Under the pieces are notes generated by a model. The model had not been told where the DNA came from. It ran no database searches and saw nothing but the letters and a program-made list of their open reading frames with translations. From positions 1,922,001 through 1,986,000 of the forward strand of contig NZ_CP047942.1 in assembly GCF_014279835.1 (NCBI RefSeq): a DNA stretch of 64,000 nt, written 5' to 3'. Below, piece after piece: positions 41,971 through 57,307 of the stretch (its first letter is position 1; each line of letters opens with the position of its first letter). The position numbers and the translations under genes were made by a program. The DNA comes from Synechococcus sp. MVIR-18-1 (GTDB taxonomy: Bacteria; Cyanobacteriota; Cyanobacteriia; PCC-6307; Cyanobiaceae).

Positions 41971-43295
41971 GCTCAGCAAAGACGAATTCATCCACTGGCA
42001 GTTGCGACGACGAAGTGCCTCAGAACCACCATCCCCACCTCTGGCCTCCGTTCACCCAGGTCTCGACAACGCCTCCCTTAGAGAGGGTGCTTCGAGGGGA
42101 GGGGGCTCTTCTCTACCGCGATGAAGGGCCTCCATTAATTGATGCGATTAGCAGCTGGTGGGTCACCTTGCATGGCCATGCCCACCCTCATGTTGCAGAC
42201 GCAATCGCTCGTCAGGCCGAGACCCTTGAGCAAGTCATCTTCGCTGAATTCACCCACCCTCAAGCCGAACGTCTCGCCGATCGATTAGCAGCCAAAACTG
42301 GATTAGAGAGAGTCTTTTTCTCCGACAACGGCTCTACCGCCGTGGAGGTGGCACTCAAAATCGCCATTCAGTGGTGGCACAACAAAGGAGAGCCCAGACA
42401 GCAGATCATCGCCTTCGACGGCGCCTATCACGGAGATACGTTTGGTGCGATGGCCGTCGGAGCTCGCAGCCTTTTCAGTGAACCCTTTGACCCACTGTTA
42501 TTTCCGGTCGCCCGCATTCCATGGCCAGCGACGTGGTGGGACGACGATCACGTTGAACAGCATGAACAAACAGCACTGAACCAGCTCGAAGAAGCTCTCA
42601 AGACACCAACCGCTGCTGTGATCCTCGAGCCGCTTGTCCAAGGCGCCGGCGGGATGAGCATGGTGCGTCCCACCTTTCTTCAAGAAGTAGAAAAGCGCGT
42701 TCGCAACGCTGAAACCTTGTTGATTGCCGACGAAGTCCTTACAGGATTTGGGCGTTGCGGCGATTTTTTGGCGACCCAGCGGGCAGGCGTCAAACCTGAT
42801 CTTGTCGCGCTATCCAAAGGACTAACCGCTGGATTCCTTCCCATGGGAGTGACCATGGCAAGCGGCGCTGTCTTTGACGCCTTTGTTGGCAAGGACCCGA
42901 GCTTGACGCTTTGGCATGGCCACAGTTTCACCGCCAACCCCCTGGGCTGCGCCGCAGCGAACGCCAGTCTGGATCTACTCGAAGCAGAACCTGACAGGTA
43001 CCTGGGGTTCGAAGCGAGGCATCGATCGCGCTTAGAGGTTTTGGCACGCCACCCAGGAATCAGGCGTGTTCGCGTGACAGGAACGATTGCAGCTTTTGAT
43101 CTCGTGGTCAGCGACCAAGAGGGCTACCTAAACCCTGCAGGAAAAGTGCTGCGCCGGCTGGCAAGAGAGCGGGGTGTACTGGTGCGGCCCCTCGGCCAAG
43201 TGGTGTATCTACTTCCACCTCTTTGCATCAGCGATGAGCAGCTCGATCACTGCTATTCCGTTCTGCAGGAAGCGCTCGACCTTTTAGGGACCTAG
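41961..43295 (+). CDS. bioA: Adenosylmethionine-8-amino-7-oxononanoate aminotransferase
   Basis: A 444-residue PLP enzyme making 7,8-diaminopelargonate. HLWPPFTQ near residue 26, SSWWVTLHGHAHPHV, NGSTAVEVALKIA, and the PLP lysine in ALSKGLTAGFLPMG. The GTG start at 41961 overlaps the micro-ORF by 10 bases. Last gene of the biotin cluster; bioB is not in this window. Confidence 0.95.
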   Translation: MPLSSAKTNSSTGSCDDEVPQNHHPHLWPPFTQVSTTPPLERVLRGEGALLYRDEGPPLIDAISSWWVTLHGHAHPHVADAIARQAETLEQVIFAEFTHPQAERLADRLAAKTGLERVFFSDNGSTAVEVALKIAIQWWHNKGEPRQQIIAFDGAYHGDTFGAMAVGARSLFSEPFDPLLFPVARIPWPATWWDDDHVEQHEQTALNQLEEALKTPTAAVILEPLVQGAGGMSMVRPTFLQEVEKRVRNAETLLIADEVLTGFGRCGDFLATQRAGVKPDLVALSKGLTAGFLPMGVTMASGAVFDAFVGKDPSLTLWHGHSFTANPLGCAAANASLDLLEAEPDRYLGFEARHRSRLEVLARHPGIRRVRVTGTIAAFDLVVSDQEGYLNPAGKVLRRLARERGVLVRPLGQVVYLLPPLCISDEQLDHCYSVLQEALDLLGT

Positions 43296-43541
43296 CCGCA
43301 GGGCCGCCTCGACGTCGGCTCGAGACAGTCCGTAAGGAAACACGCAAGGGCGAGGCGCTTCTTTTGGGCTCCAGATCACCGCGAGATCCGTTTGTTGCAG
43401 ACGTATCTCAGCCATCCATCCCTGTTCCTTCCATAACCAGCCACAGGGATCATCCTCTAGCCGCTGCGCTCCAAGCTGCTGAAGCCAGAGCTCAAGAGCC
43501 TGCAGCGAATGCTGATTCAAAGGAGTTTCTGCTGGAGGCAT
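43284..43541 (-). CDS. DUF3143 family protein
   Basis: An 85-residue cyanobacterial protein ([20 protein letters not shown]...) ending FPYGLSRADVEAALRLGP; pattern typical of DUF3143, function unknown. Its start region overlaps the end of the J-domain gene by about 50 bases in another frame. An upstream start at 43559 would deepen this. Tail overlap with bioA 12 bases. Confidence 0.8.
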   Translation of the reverse strand: MPPAETPLNQHSLQALELWLQQLGAQRLEDDPCGWLWKEQGWMAEIRLQQTDLAVIWSPKEAPRPCVFPYGLSRADVEAALRLGP

Positions 43542-44022
43542 CGACACCATCAAGGACATCCCTAATCAACGGCTCCTTTGGAGTCTGCTCGGCCACCAGC
43601 CAACTCGGCTGAACCTGAAGTTCCATACCACGACTCCAGGCCACCCCGACCCCTAGCGATAAACACAAAAGCAAGGCCCCAAGCAACATCAACAGCGATA
43701 ACCACTCTCCTCCTGAGAGCGGTCGTCGCTCACCAATCGCCGTTGGAGACGCCGTTGCTGGGGAAGGCAGCGGAGCGTACTGCTGTTGAAAGAGCTGATC
43801 TTGCTGGATTAATTGAGCGTCATAGAGCCGACGCAACGAAGGATCAGACAAGTGGTCATAGGCCTCACGCAGCAGCTGGAATTGGCGAGCTGCTTCCACG
43901 GCAGGCAACGTCGTGGTGTCGGGATGAACCGACTTGCTGAGACGTCGAAAGGCGCGTCGCAAGGTCTCGGCGTCGACTCCGCGGCCGACTCCTAACCGTT
44001 CGTAATGGGTCGAGGCCGACAT
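43492..44022 (-). CDS. J-domain (DnaJ-like) membrane protein
   Basis: A 176-residue protein with an N-terminal J domain ([31 protein letters not shown], with the HPD motif that stimulates DnaK) to about residue 70, and one membrane helix (about 105-130, [23 protein letters not shown]). No zinc finger, so a type III J protein. The ATG 44022 gives [11 protein letters not shown]. Diverges from rsmG. Confidence 0.88.
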   Translation of the reverse strand: MSASTHYERLGVGRGVDAETLRRAFRRLSKSVHPDTTTLPAVEAARQFQLLREAYDHLSDPSLRRLYDAQLIQQDQLFQQQYAPLPSPATASPTAIGERRPLSGGEWLSLLMLLGALLLCLSLGVGVAWSRGMELQVQPSWLVAEQTPKEPLIRDVLDGVDASSRNSFESAFAAGS

Positions 44023-44084
44023 CACGTCCCTTTCGAGCCGAATCACGAGGGTGCATTGTAGGAAGAGTCGCTGCCCTGGCAGCC

Positions 44085-44849
44085 ATGTCAGAAGCAAACA
44101 GCTTTTCTGATGCCGGGCCTGACCTTTGGCACTGTCTGGGCTGGCAGCCCAATGACACCCAGCTCTCTCAACTCAAAGAGCTGCAATCCCTGCTGCGTCA
44201 TTGGAACAGCAGGGTGAATCTCACCCGCTTGGTGGAAAACGAAGAGTTCTGGATCGCCCAGGTCTTTGACAGTCTTTGGCCGCTCAAGCATGAGCTACGT
44301 GCCCCAGATCTACCGCGTCGCTGCATTGACGTAGGCACTGGAGGCGGGTTTCCTGGCCTCGCTGTCGCCATCGCCCTACCCGCTACCACTCTCACTCTTG
44401 TCGATTCAGTCGGCCGCAAAACTGCTGCGGTGGAATCAATGGCTAACTCGCTTGGTTTAGGAGCTCGCGTGGACGTCCGCACCGAGCGCATTGAGATCAC
44501 GGGTCAGGAGCGCTCCTGTCGTGGGAGGTTCGATTTAGCGATGGCCAGAGCTGTAGCCACACCCCCCGTCGTGGCGGAGTATCTCGTGCCCCTTCTGGCC
44601 CATCAAGGCCAGGCGCTGCTCTATCGCGGCCACTGGAGTCACGACGACGAAGCCAACCTGAAGCGAGCTTTGGTTCCTCTCAAGGCCAAGCTTGCCGACT
44701 GCAAGCAGATCAACCTGCCGGCTGGTCGGGGGCTGCGCACATTGGTTCGCATTGAGCCCTTGGCACCCTGCCCCAAGATCTATCCCCGACCCGTTGGTCT
44801 CCCTAGCCGTCTTCCCCTTGGTGATCAGGCAGACGACAAACGTTCCTGA
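44085..44849 (+). CDS. rsmG: 16S rRNA (guanine527-N7)-methyltransferase RsmG (GidB)
   Basis: A 254-residue enzyme. SAM motif [41 protein letters not shown], and the Arg-Ala [15 protein letters not shown] are the family set. Tail overlaps the aldo/keto reductase on the other strand by 25 bases. Confidence 0.95.
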   Translation: MSEANSFSDAGPDLWHCLGWQPNDTQLSQLKELQSLLRHWNSRVNLTRLVENEEFWIAQVFDSLWPLKHELRAPDLPRRCIDVGTGGGFPGLAVAIALPATTLTLVDSVGRKTAAVESMANSLGLGARVDVRTERIEITGQERSCRGRFDLAMARAVATPPVVAEYLVPLLAHQGQALLYRGHWSHDDEANLKRALVPLKAKLADCKQINLPAGRGLRTLVRIEPLAPCPKIYPRPVGLPSRLPLGDQADDKRS

Positions 44850-46042
44850 GGAACACCGCCAACCCGTTCCTTTAAACCCCTTAGCAATCCTGGGATCGTT
44901 TCAGCCCAGGGACTTTGGCCCAAAGCACTGCGGAGGTCTGTCTCACTAACCTCTTGATCCAGGGCATCGGCGTTGGCACCAGGCGCCCAATGTCCTGCAT
45001 GACCAAGAATTCCGTAACGCGCCCTGGCATACCCCTCGAGGTCCCAAGCTTCAATCAAATTGTGGAGCCAGAGCAACACGGGGAGATTGATACCCCCGGG
45101 AGTGTCTTTCCAATGGGGCAACCCTTCACGCCAGGTCATCAACCAAGGCTCACCAAGGGCCCGTAGAGCCTGAGTCTGCAACCGATCATGAATCGGGGCG
45201 ATGAGCGCTCCAGCTGTATCGAGTTGACGCACAGCTTCAAGATGAAGATCGAGGTCACTTGGCCTGGATGCACCAACACTGATGGTGTGAACGCGTGGAT
45301 CACGCAGGCAAAACAGATCGTTAAACACGATCGGGTGAAGGGGGGCGCAGAGTTGCTTCAACAGCAGCGAAGGGGTATGCAGATGCCCACCTTTATCGGT
45401 GGGACTAATGATGAACACGCCCATGTCATGCCGTTGGGCTGCGGCCAACGCTGGTTCGTTGTCTTGCCGGATGTAGTACCAATGCAAATTCACATAATCG
45501 AAGGCGTCAGAGTTGATCGCAGCTTCGATGACGCTTGTTTCACCATGGGTCGAGAAGCCCACATGGTCGATACGGCCCTCTCGCTGCCAGCGGCGCACCA
45601 CCTCCATACAGCCGCCTGGTCGCAGCGTTTGCTCCAAATGATCGAGCCTGTTGATGCCATGAATCGCCAGCAACTCGATTCGCTGAACGTTTAAGCGCTC
45701 CAGGCTGAGTTCAAGCTCAGCTTCAAACACCGCAGGATCGTCCCGGGGAGGCACCTTCGTTTGAAGAATGCGATCTGGATCAGGCGAATGCGGGAGAGCC
45801 CAGCCAAGTTGCCGCTCGGAGCTGCCGTAATGACGGGCCGTTTCCAGATGGTGAAATCCAAGCTCCACCGCATGGTGGAGGGTGTTTTCCACCGTGCTTT
45901 GAGCCTCCTGAGTAATCACGTCAGCCTCAAGATCCGACCAACTTTGCTGAAACCTCATACCCCCTAGGGAAAGCACGGGCATGGCCAGCTCAGTGCGACC
46001 AAAGCGGCGGGTTGGTAATGCCAGGGAAGCCGTTGATGTCAT
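44825..46042 (-). CDS. Aldo/keto reductase with Cys-less C-terminal domain (COG1453 type)
   Basis: A 405-residue oxidoreductase. The barrel (about 1-270) has the catalytic Tyr in [14 protein letters not shown], Lys in LQTKVPP and His in LLAIHGIN. The C-terminal ~130 residues align in shape with the 4Fe-4S domain of COG1453 reductases ([13 protein letters not shown], then [10 protein letters not shown]), yet contain no Cys: [10 protein letters not shown] and [10 protein letters not shown] take the places of the usual clusters. The gene directly upstream (6 bases) encodes a ferredoxin. Substrate unknown. Confidence 0.87.
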   Translation of the reverse strand: MTSTASLALPTRRFGRTELAMPVLSLGGMRFQQSWSDLEADVITQEAQSTVENTLHHAVELGFHHLETARHYGSSERQLGWALPHSPDPDRILQTKVPPRDDPAVFEAELELSLERLNVQRIELLAIHGINRLDHLEQTLRPGGCMEVVRRWQREGRIDHVGFSTHGETSVIEAAINSDAFDYVNLHWYYIRQDNEPALAAAQRHDMGVFIISPTDKGGHLHTPSLLLKQLCAPLHPIVFNDLFCLRDPRVHTISVGASRPSDLDLHLEAVRQLDTAGALIAPIHDRLQTQALRALGEPWLMTWREGLPHWKDTPGGINLPVLLWLHNLIEAWDLEGYARARYGILGHAGHWAPGANADALDQEVSETDLRSALGQSPWAETIPGLLRGLKERVGGVPQERLSSA

Positions 46043-46048
46043 CGCAGT

Positions 46049-46486
46049 TCAGTCTTGCGGCTGCCGGGGGAGAATCCGTCGTGGGCGCGCGGGCGAAGGC
46101 AACCCGAGCGGAAGAAGCTCCTGAGAATCGAGCTGCGCTTGTAGGCCCATGAGATCATCAAAGGCGACCCAGTGAATGCAATCCACAGGGCATGTTTCGA
46201 TCGCCTCTTGAATGCGCTCAGAGCTATCACCGTCCTGGCGAATCGCTCGGGAACGTCCCAAATTGGGCTCAATAATGAAGGTGTTGCAGGCCACGTGAGC
46301 GCAATACCTGCAGCCAATACAAACAGCTTCATCAACCCAGACAGCTTTTTCGGCAAGGGCACCACCCAGAACCGGTTCCATGCCAGTGGATTGATCATCC
46401 TCAAGAGAGGACGCGCTGTAAGCAGCAGAGGGGTTACCGGACGAGTCGTTCACGGATTGATCCCTCGCCCGCTGCGAATCAGGCAT
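46049..46486 (-). CDS. 4Fe-4S ferredoxin-like protein
   Basis: A 145-residue protein; the cluster region is about 54-105 with CIGCRYCAHVACNTF and CPVDCIHWV, plus a low-complexity N-terminus (Ser/Asp/Gln-rich) and a proline/arginine tail. It begins inside the end of ycf35 (8-base overlap) and lies 6 bases before the reductase. It may serve as the electron carrier of that reductase; this is inference. Confidence 0.88.
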   Translation of the reverse strand: MPDSQRARDQSVNDSSGNPSAAYSASSLEDDQSTGMEPVLGGALAEKAVWVDEAVCIGCRYCAHVACNTFIIEPNLGRSRAIRQDGDSSERIQEAIETCPVDCIHWVAFDDLMGLQAQLDSQELLPLGLPSPARPRRILPRQPQD

Positions 46487-46871
46487 CCCAACGGGTCACA
46501 ACAAGTTCGATCGACCCATCTTGGCAATCACGCTGCTCAGCAACAGCAAAGCCCTCGGTAAGAGAGGCATTTAATACCGTGTTGAGGGCATAACGCTGTG
46601 TAAGACGAGATAAAAACCGCTCGATCGGCATGGACTGGCGCCACAGATCCAAATCGGTCACGAACTCATAGGCACCATTGGCTTCATTCCAAACAAAACC
46701 AAAATCAGCAGAATCCTGAAGCGTGACCGCCAATTCGGCTTCCACGGTTTGGCCGCGATAACCCCGGACGGGATGGCCCCCCTGTTTGGGCTCGTAGCCA
46801 AGATCCTCGAGGGCGGAGACCAAGGACTCACGCTGGCGAAGTTCTGTTTTGACAGTGCTGAAATGGGACAT
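46479..46871 (-). CDS. ycf35: Ycf35 (DUF1257) family protein
   Basis: A 130-residue protein conserved in cyanobacteria and algal plastids, function unknown. MSHFSTVKTELRQRESLVSALEDLGY at the start and GFVWNEANGAYEFVTDLDLW are typical. Start overlaps the DUF2997 stop (TGATG); C-terminus overlaps the ferredoxin. Confidence 0.9.
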   Translation of the reverse strand: MSHFSTVKTELRQRESLVSALEDLGYEPKQGGHPVRGYRGQTVEAELAVTLQDSADFGFVWNEANGAYEFVTDLDLWRQSMPIERFLSRLTQRYALNTVLNASLTEGFAVAEQRDCQDGSIELVVTRWDA

Positions 46872-47074
46872 CAGGAGGGCTCTACGAACTGTGACTGGGA
46901 CTGGGTTTGGGTTGTAACGAAGGCATCAGACGTTGGCTGACGGCGTTCCACCGTGCCTAAGGCTGATTCCAACCGTTCCGTCAGTTGCAGACAAGCGTCA
47001 CCTTCAACGCCTTCCACCTGTTCCTCGACGCGACCGTCAGGACGAATTCGGAAACGAAGCGTGCGCTCAGGCAT
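46871..47074 (-). CDS. DUF2997 family protein
   Basis: A 67-residue protein (MPERTLRFRIRPDGRVEEQVEGVEGDACLQLTERLES...) of DUF2997, usually next to ycf35. The tail is Ser/Gln/Thr rich. ATG 47074 chosen; ATG 47086 adds four residues. First gene of the DUF2997-ycf35-ferredoxin-reductase string. Confidence 0.82.
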   Translation of the reverse strand: MPERTLRFRIRPDGRVEEQVEGVEGDACLQLTERLESALGTVERRQPTSDAFVTTQTQSQSQFVEPS

Positions 47075-47152
47075 GCACCACAACATCCAACAATGAACAC
47101 ATGTTAAGGGCGAGAACGCGAAGCTGATGGGGGGTCGTGTCAGTTCGTCCTA

Positions 47153-47962
47153 TCAGCTGAACAATCCTTCGTCCATCAAGGTTTGGAGGCGATCCAATAC
47201 ATCGGGGGATTCCATCTGCTCGAGAGCCGTGCGGGCTTCATCGCGAACAGACCTTTCACGATCATGCAAAAGCGCACGGACAAACACCTCAATCACCTCG
47301 AGGCGACGGGGTTCAACAAGATGTTCAAGCAAGCGGCCGAGAGCCCAGATGCAATTGCTTCGCACCACGGACTCACTGTCGATTCGCAAGCTAATCAGCA
47401 ACTGGCCTGCCGCCGGATCTGCCTTTGCCGCAGAGGTCACACCAGCTTCAGCGAGAGAAACAGACGCCCACAAGCGCACAGCCGCCACATCGGTCTGCAA
47501 GGCGCGAATCAAGGGATTCAGCACTGGTGCATCCGGATAATTACCAAGACTCCATGCCGTGGCTTTGCGCACATAGGCATTGCTGTCCTCTTGCAGCAAT
47601 TTCAGAAGGGGTCCCACAGCAGGGGGGGAGGGATTCCGACCGAGGGCGTAGACAGCGCTCATGCGCACAACGGGGCACACCTCCTCTAAGAGGGGCAGCA
47701 GAAGCGAAACCGAACGGGGATCTCGATGTTCACAAAACACGCGCAACCCTTGGAGCCGCTGATCATGACCTTGCTGCAACCAATTCAGAGCCTCATCACA
47801 CTGACGAATGGCCTCTAGAGCATCCTGCTCTGGATCATCGAGATCAATTTCATCAAGGGGATCACCCACCTGTTCAGCTTCAAGCTCACGGGCGAGCACG
47901 TCAGGATCAATGGCCAGATTGGCCACACGTGATTCACGATCCAGGGGCGGGAGATCGGTCAT
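47153..47962 (-). CDS. HEAT-repeat protein
   Basis: A 269-residue soluble protein with PBS-lyase-type HEAT repeats over about 75-260 (VVRMSAVYALGRNP, YVRKATAWSLGNYP, AVRLWASVSLAEAG, VVRSNCIWALGRLL, SVRDEARTALEQME). The acidic N-terminal 60 residues are not repeats. Related proteins include phycobilin lyase subunits and the IaiH Fe-S factor; the sequence does not decide which. Confidence 0.85.
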   Translation of the reverse strand: MTDLPPLDRESRVANLAIDPDVLARELEAEQVGDPLDEIDLDDPEQDALEAIRQCDEALNWLQQGHDQRLQGLRVFCEHRDPRSVSLLLPLLEEVCPVVRMSAVYALGRNPSPPAVGPLLKLLQEDSNAYVRKATAWSLGNYPDAPVLNPLIRALQTDVAAVRLWASVSLAEAGVTSAAKADPAAGQLLISLRIDSESVVRSNCIWALGRLLEHLVEPRRLEVIEVFVRALLHDRERSVRDEARTALEQMESPDVLDRLQTLMDEGLFS

Positions 47963-47999
47963 GGCATTGATCGTAGAAGCATCGGGTCAACGGACCAGG

Positions 48000-48125
48000 T
48001 CAACTGATTGGAGCTGGCGCAAGCATGTCGCCAGGCAACCAGATACGTGCACTCACCGCAAACAGAGCGAGGCCAAATAAAGCCACGATCAAAATAGGAA
48101 GAATGGTGCTGCGAAAAAAACTCAC
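48000..48125 (-). CDS. 41-residue membrane micro-protein
   Basis: A short GTG-started frame (MSFFRSTILPILIV...) with one membrane segment (about 8-25, ILPILIVALFGLALFAVSA), then a Pro/Gly/Asp tail (WLPGDMLAPAPIS). It starts 29 bases after the symporter stop on the same strand. No family recognised. Clear shape of a small thylakoid- or plasma-membrane protein; only the frame and composition support it. Confidence 0.58.
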   Translation of the reverse strand: MSFFRSTILPILIVALFGLALFAVSARIWLPGDMLAPAPIS

Positions 48126-48154
48126 GGTTCTAGTTTTCCATTCATTCTGAAGGG

Positions 48155-49921
48155 TCACTCAACGGCAAGGCGCGACTGCCGCCCTCGCAAAAGGAGAGAG
48201 AGGGACACAACCGTGAGGATTAAACCGGACCAACCTGCAACTTGCTGGTGCAGAAGGAAGGCACCCGAGCCAAGCAGCGCCCCAAACAGAACACAACTAC
48301 TCAGCACAAACCGAGTGAGGAGATCTCGCAGTGATTCAGAAGCCTCCACCTCACAGCGCCGACGCCAACGACTCCAGCCAGGTCCTGGGGGCTGAACGCG
48401 CTGGACGAACCCTTCAAGCACCTCCGCTGACTCCGGAGGAGTGAGCAACATCACCACCACCCAAACCACTGCCGTGATGGCAGTCGTCACCATCAACCTG
48501 AGCCCGTAGTCCGAAATTTGAAGAACGGGGATCACAGAGGTGGCCAAGCCAACAAAGAATCCACACACCATCGATGACAGCTCTGCAGCAGCATTAATTC
48601 GCCACCAGAACCAACGCAAGACCAGGACCACACCAGGCCCAGTCCCGATCGCGATCACCAGGCGGAACACGGTGCCGATGCTGTCACTGATCAAAGCCGT
48701 TAACACCCCCAAAACCAACAAAAGAACGCTGGTGGCCTGTCCAACAAAGAGCAGCTCTTTCTGAGAAGCATCAGGCTTCACAAAGCGCTGATAGAGGTCA
48801 TGGGTGAGATAACTGGCACCCCAGTTCACAGAGGTGCTAACCGTGCTCATAAAGGCAGCCACTAAGGAAACCACTACGAGACCAAGCACCACAGGCGGGA
48901 GGTAGGCCACCGCCAGAGCCGGATAACTCAATTCCCAATCCGCCTGATCGGGCAGCAGCACCAGAGCCGCAAGAGCCACCAAAACCCACAGCCAGCTGCG
49001 CAGCAGGTAATTCACCACAAGGAACACCCAGCCGGCCAACCGCGCCTGACGTTCATCGCGGGTGGCAAGCATCCGTTGAATGAATTCACCACCGCCATCG
49101 CTACGTCGAAAACTCCACCACTGCACCGTGAGGTAAGCCAAGAAGGTGGAAGCACTGATGCCTGCCCCTCCAATCCAATCGAAACCAGAGTCAGTCCAGC
49201 GCCAAGGGACAAGCGACAACACCTCGGGACGACCCAATTCGTTGAGGCTGGTGAGCAGTGCATCCATCCCGCCAGCGGCATGAATGGCAGCCCAAGCCAC
49301 AGCAAGAGCCCCCACCATCGCCAAAATCAACTGCACAAAATCAGTGATCACAACGGCCCAAAGGCCACCAGCCACCGTGTACACGAGGACCAACAAAGCC
49401 ACGATCATCAACAACAGCACCGTGTCGGGAAGACCGCCGAGTGCTGGCATGGGCTGATCGGACACAATCCCCAGCGCTTGCACCACCTTTCGCATGGCCA
49501 AAAACGCATAACCGATGCCGATGCAATTGATCGGAAGGGCCAGCAAAAAGGCTTTCGTGCCCCGCAGCCAAGCCGCCGTCGCTCCTCCGTAGCGGAGTTC
49601 TGTAAAGGCTGCGTCTGTCATCACGCCGCTGCGGCGCCAAAGAGGAGCAAACACCACAGCCATCGCCACATGAGCAAGACCGAACCCCCACCACTCCCAA
49701 TTCGCTGCCAGGCCTCTAGTGCCCACCAAGCCCGCGACATACAACGGTGTATCGATCGAGAAAGTAGTGGCAGCCATCGAAGCGCCTGCCAACCAACCAC
49801 TCAGGCTGCGTCCAGCAACGAAATAATCATCTTCCCCCTGATTGCGTCGAGCCAGCCAAAGCCCAAGAAGCAAGGTTCCAATTAGATAAAAGACCAGCAA
49901 AAACCAGTCAATCGGTGCCAT
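48155..49921 (-). CDS. Sodium:solute symporter (SSS family)
   Basis: A 588-residue transporter with about 13-14 membrane helices. Start DWFLLVFYLIGTLLLGLWLARR, then DDYFVAGRSLSGWLAGASMAATTFS and the sodium-site region FMSTVSTSVNWGASYLTHDLYQRF fit the SSS family. The substrate (sugar, amino acid or other) cannot be told. ATG 49921 chosen over a TTG at 49930. Confidence 0.92.
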   Translation of the reverse strand: MAPIDWFLLVFYLIGTLLLGLWLARRNQGEDDYFVAGRSLSGWLAGASMAATTFSIDTPLYVAGLVGTRGLAANWEWWGFGLAHVAMAVVFAPLWRRSGVMTDAAFTELRYGGATAAWLRGTKAFLLALPINCIGIGYAFLAMRKVVQALGIVSDQPMPALGGLPDTVLLLMIVALLVLVYTVAGGLWAVVITDFVQLILAMVGALAVAWAAIHAAGGMDALLTSLNELGRPEVLSLVPWRWTDSGFDWIGGAGISASTFLAYLTVQWWSFRRSDGGGEFIQRMLATRDERQARLAGWVFLVVNYLLRSWLWVLVALAALVLLPDQADWELSYPALAVAYLPPVVLGLVVVSLVAAFMSTVSTSVNWGASYLTHDLYQRFVKPDASQKELLFVGQATSVLLLVLGVLTALISDSIGTVFRLVIAIGTGPGVVLVLRWFWWRINAAAELSSMVCGFFVGLATSVIPVLQISDYGLRLMVTTAITAVVWVVVMLLTPPESAEVLEGFVQRVQPPGPGWSRWRRRCEVEASESLRDLLTRFVLSSCVLFGALLGSGAFLLHQQVAGWSGLILTVVSLSLLLRGRQSRLAVE

Positions 49922-49954
49922 CGGATCCAATTAAGTCTGCTTTCGCAGTCTCCT

Positions 49955-51189
<1,235 letters not shown>

Positions 51190-51211
51190 TCATACAAAAG
51201 GAGCGAAAGAA

Positions 51212-57260
<6,049 letters not shown>

Positions 57261-57307
57261 TGGCGTTTAAGAAAAAAGGCGGTTGTGTCGTTTCGTTCGT
57301 TGATCCG

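Noticed and set aside
49076-49885. Plus-strand frame of 269 codons opposite the symporter
   Set aside because: Composition (His, Gln, Pro, Ser, Arg rich) is typical of an antisense frame of a membrane protein gene.
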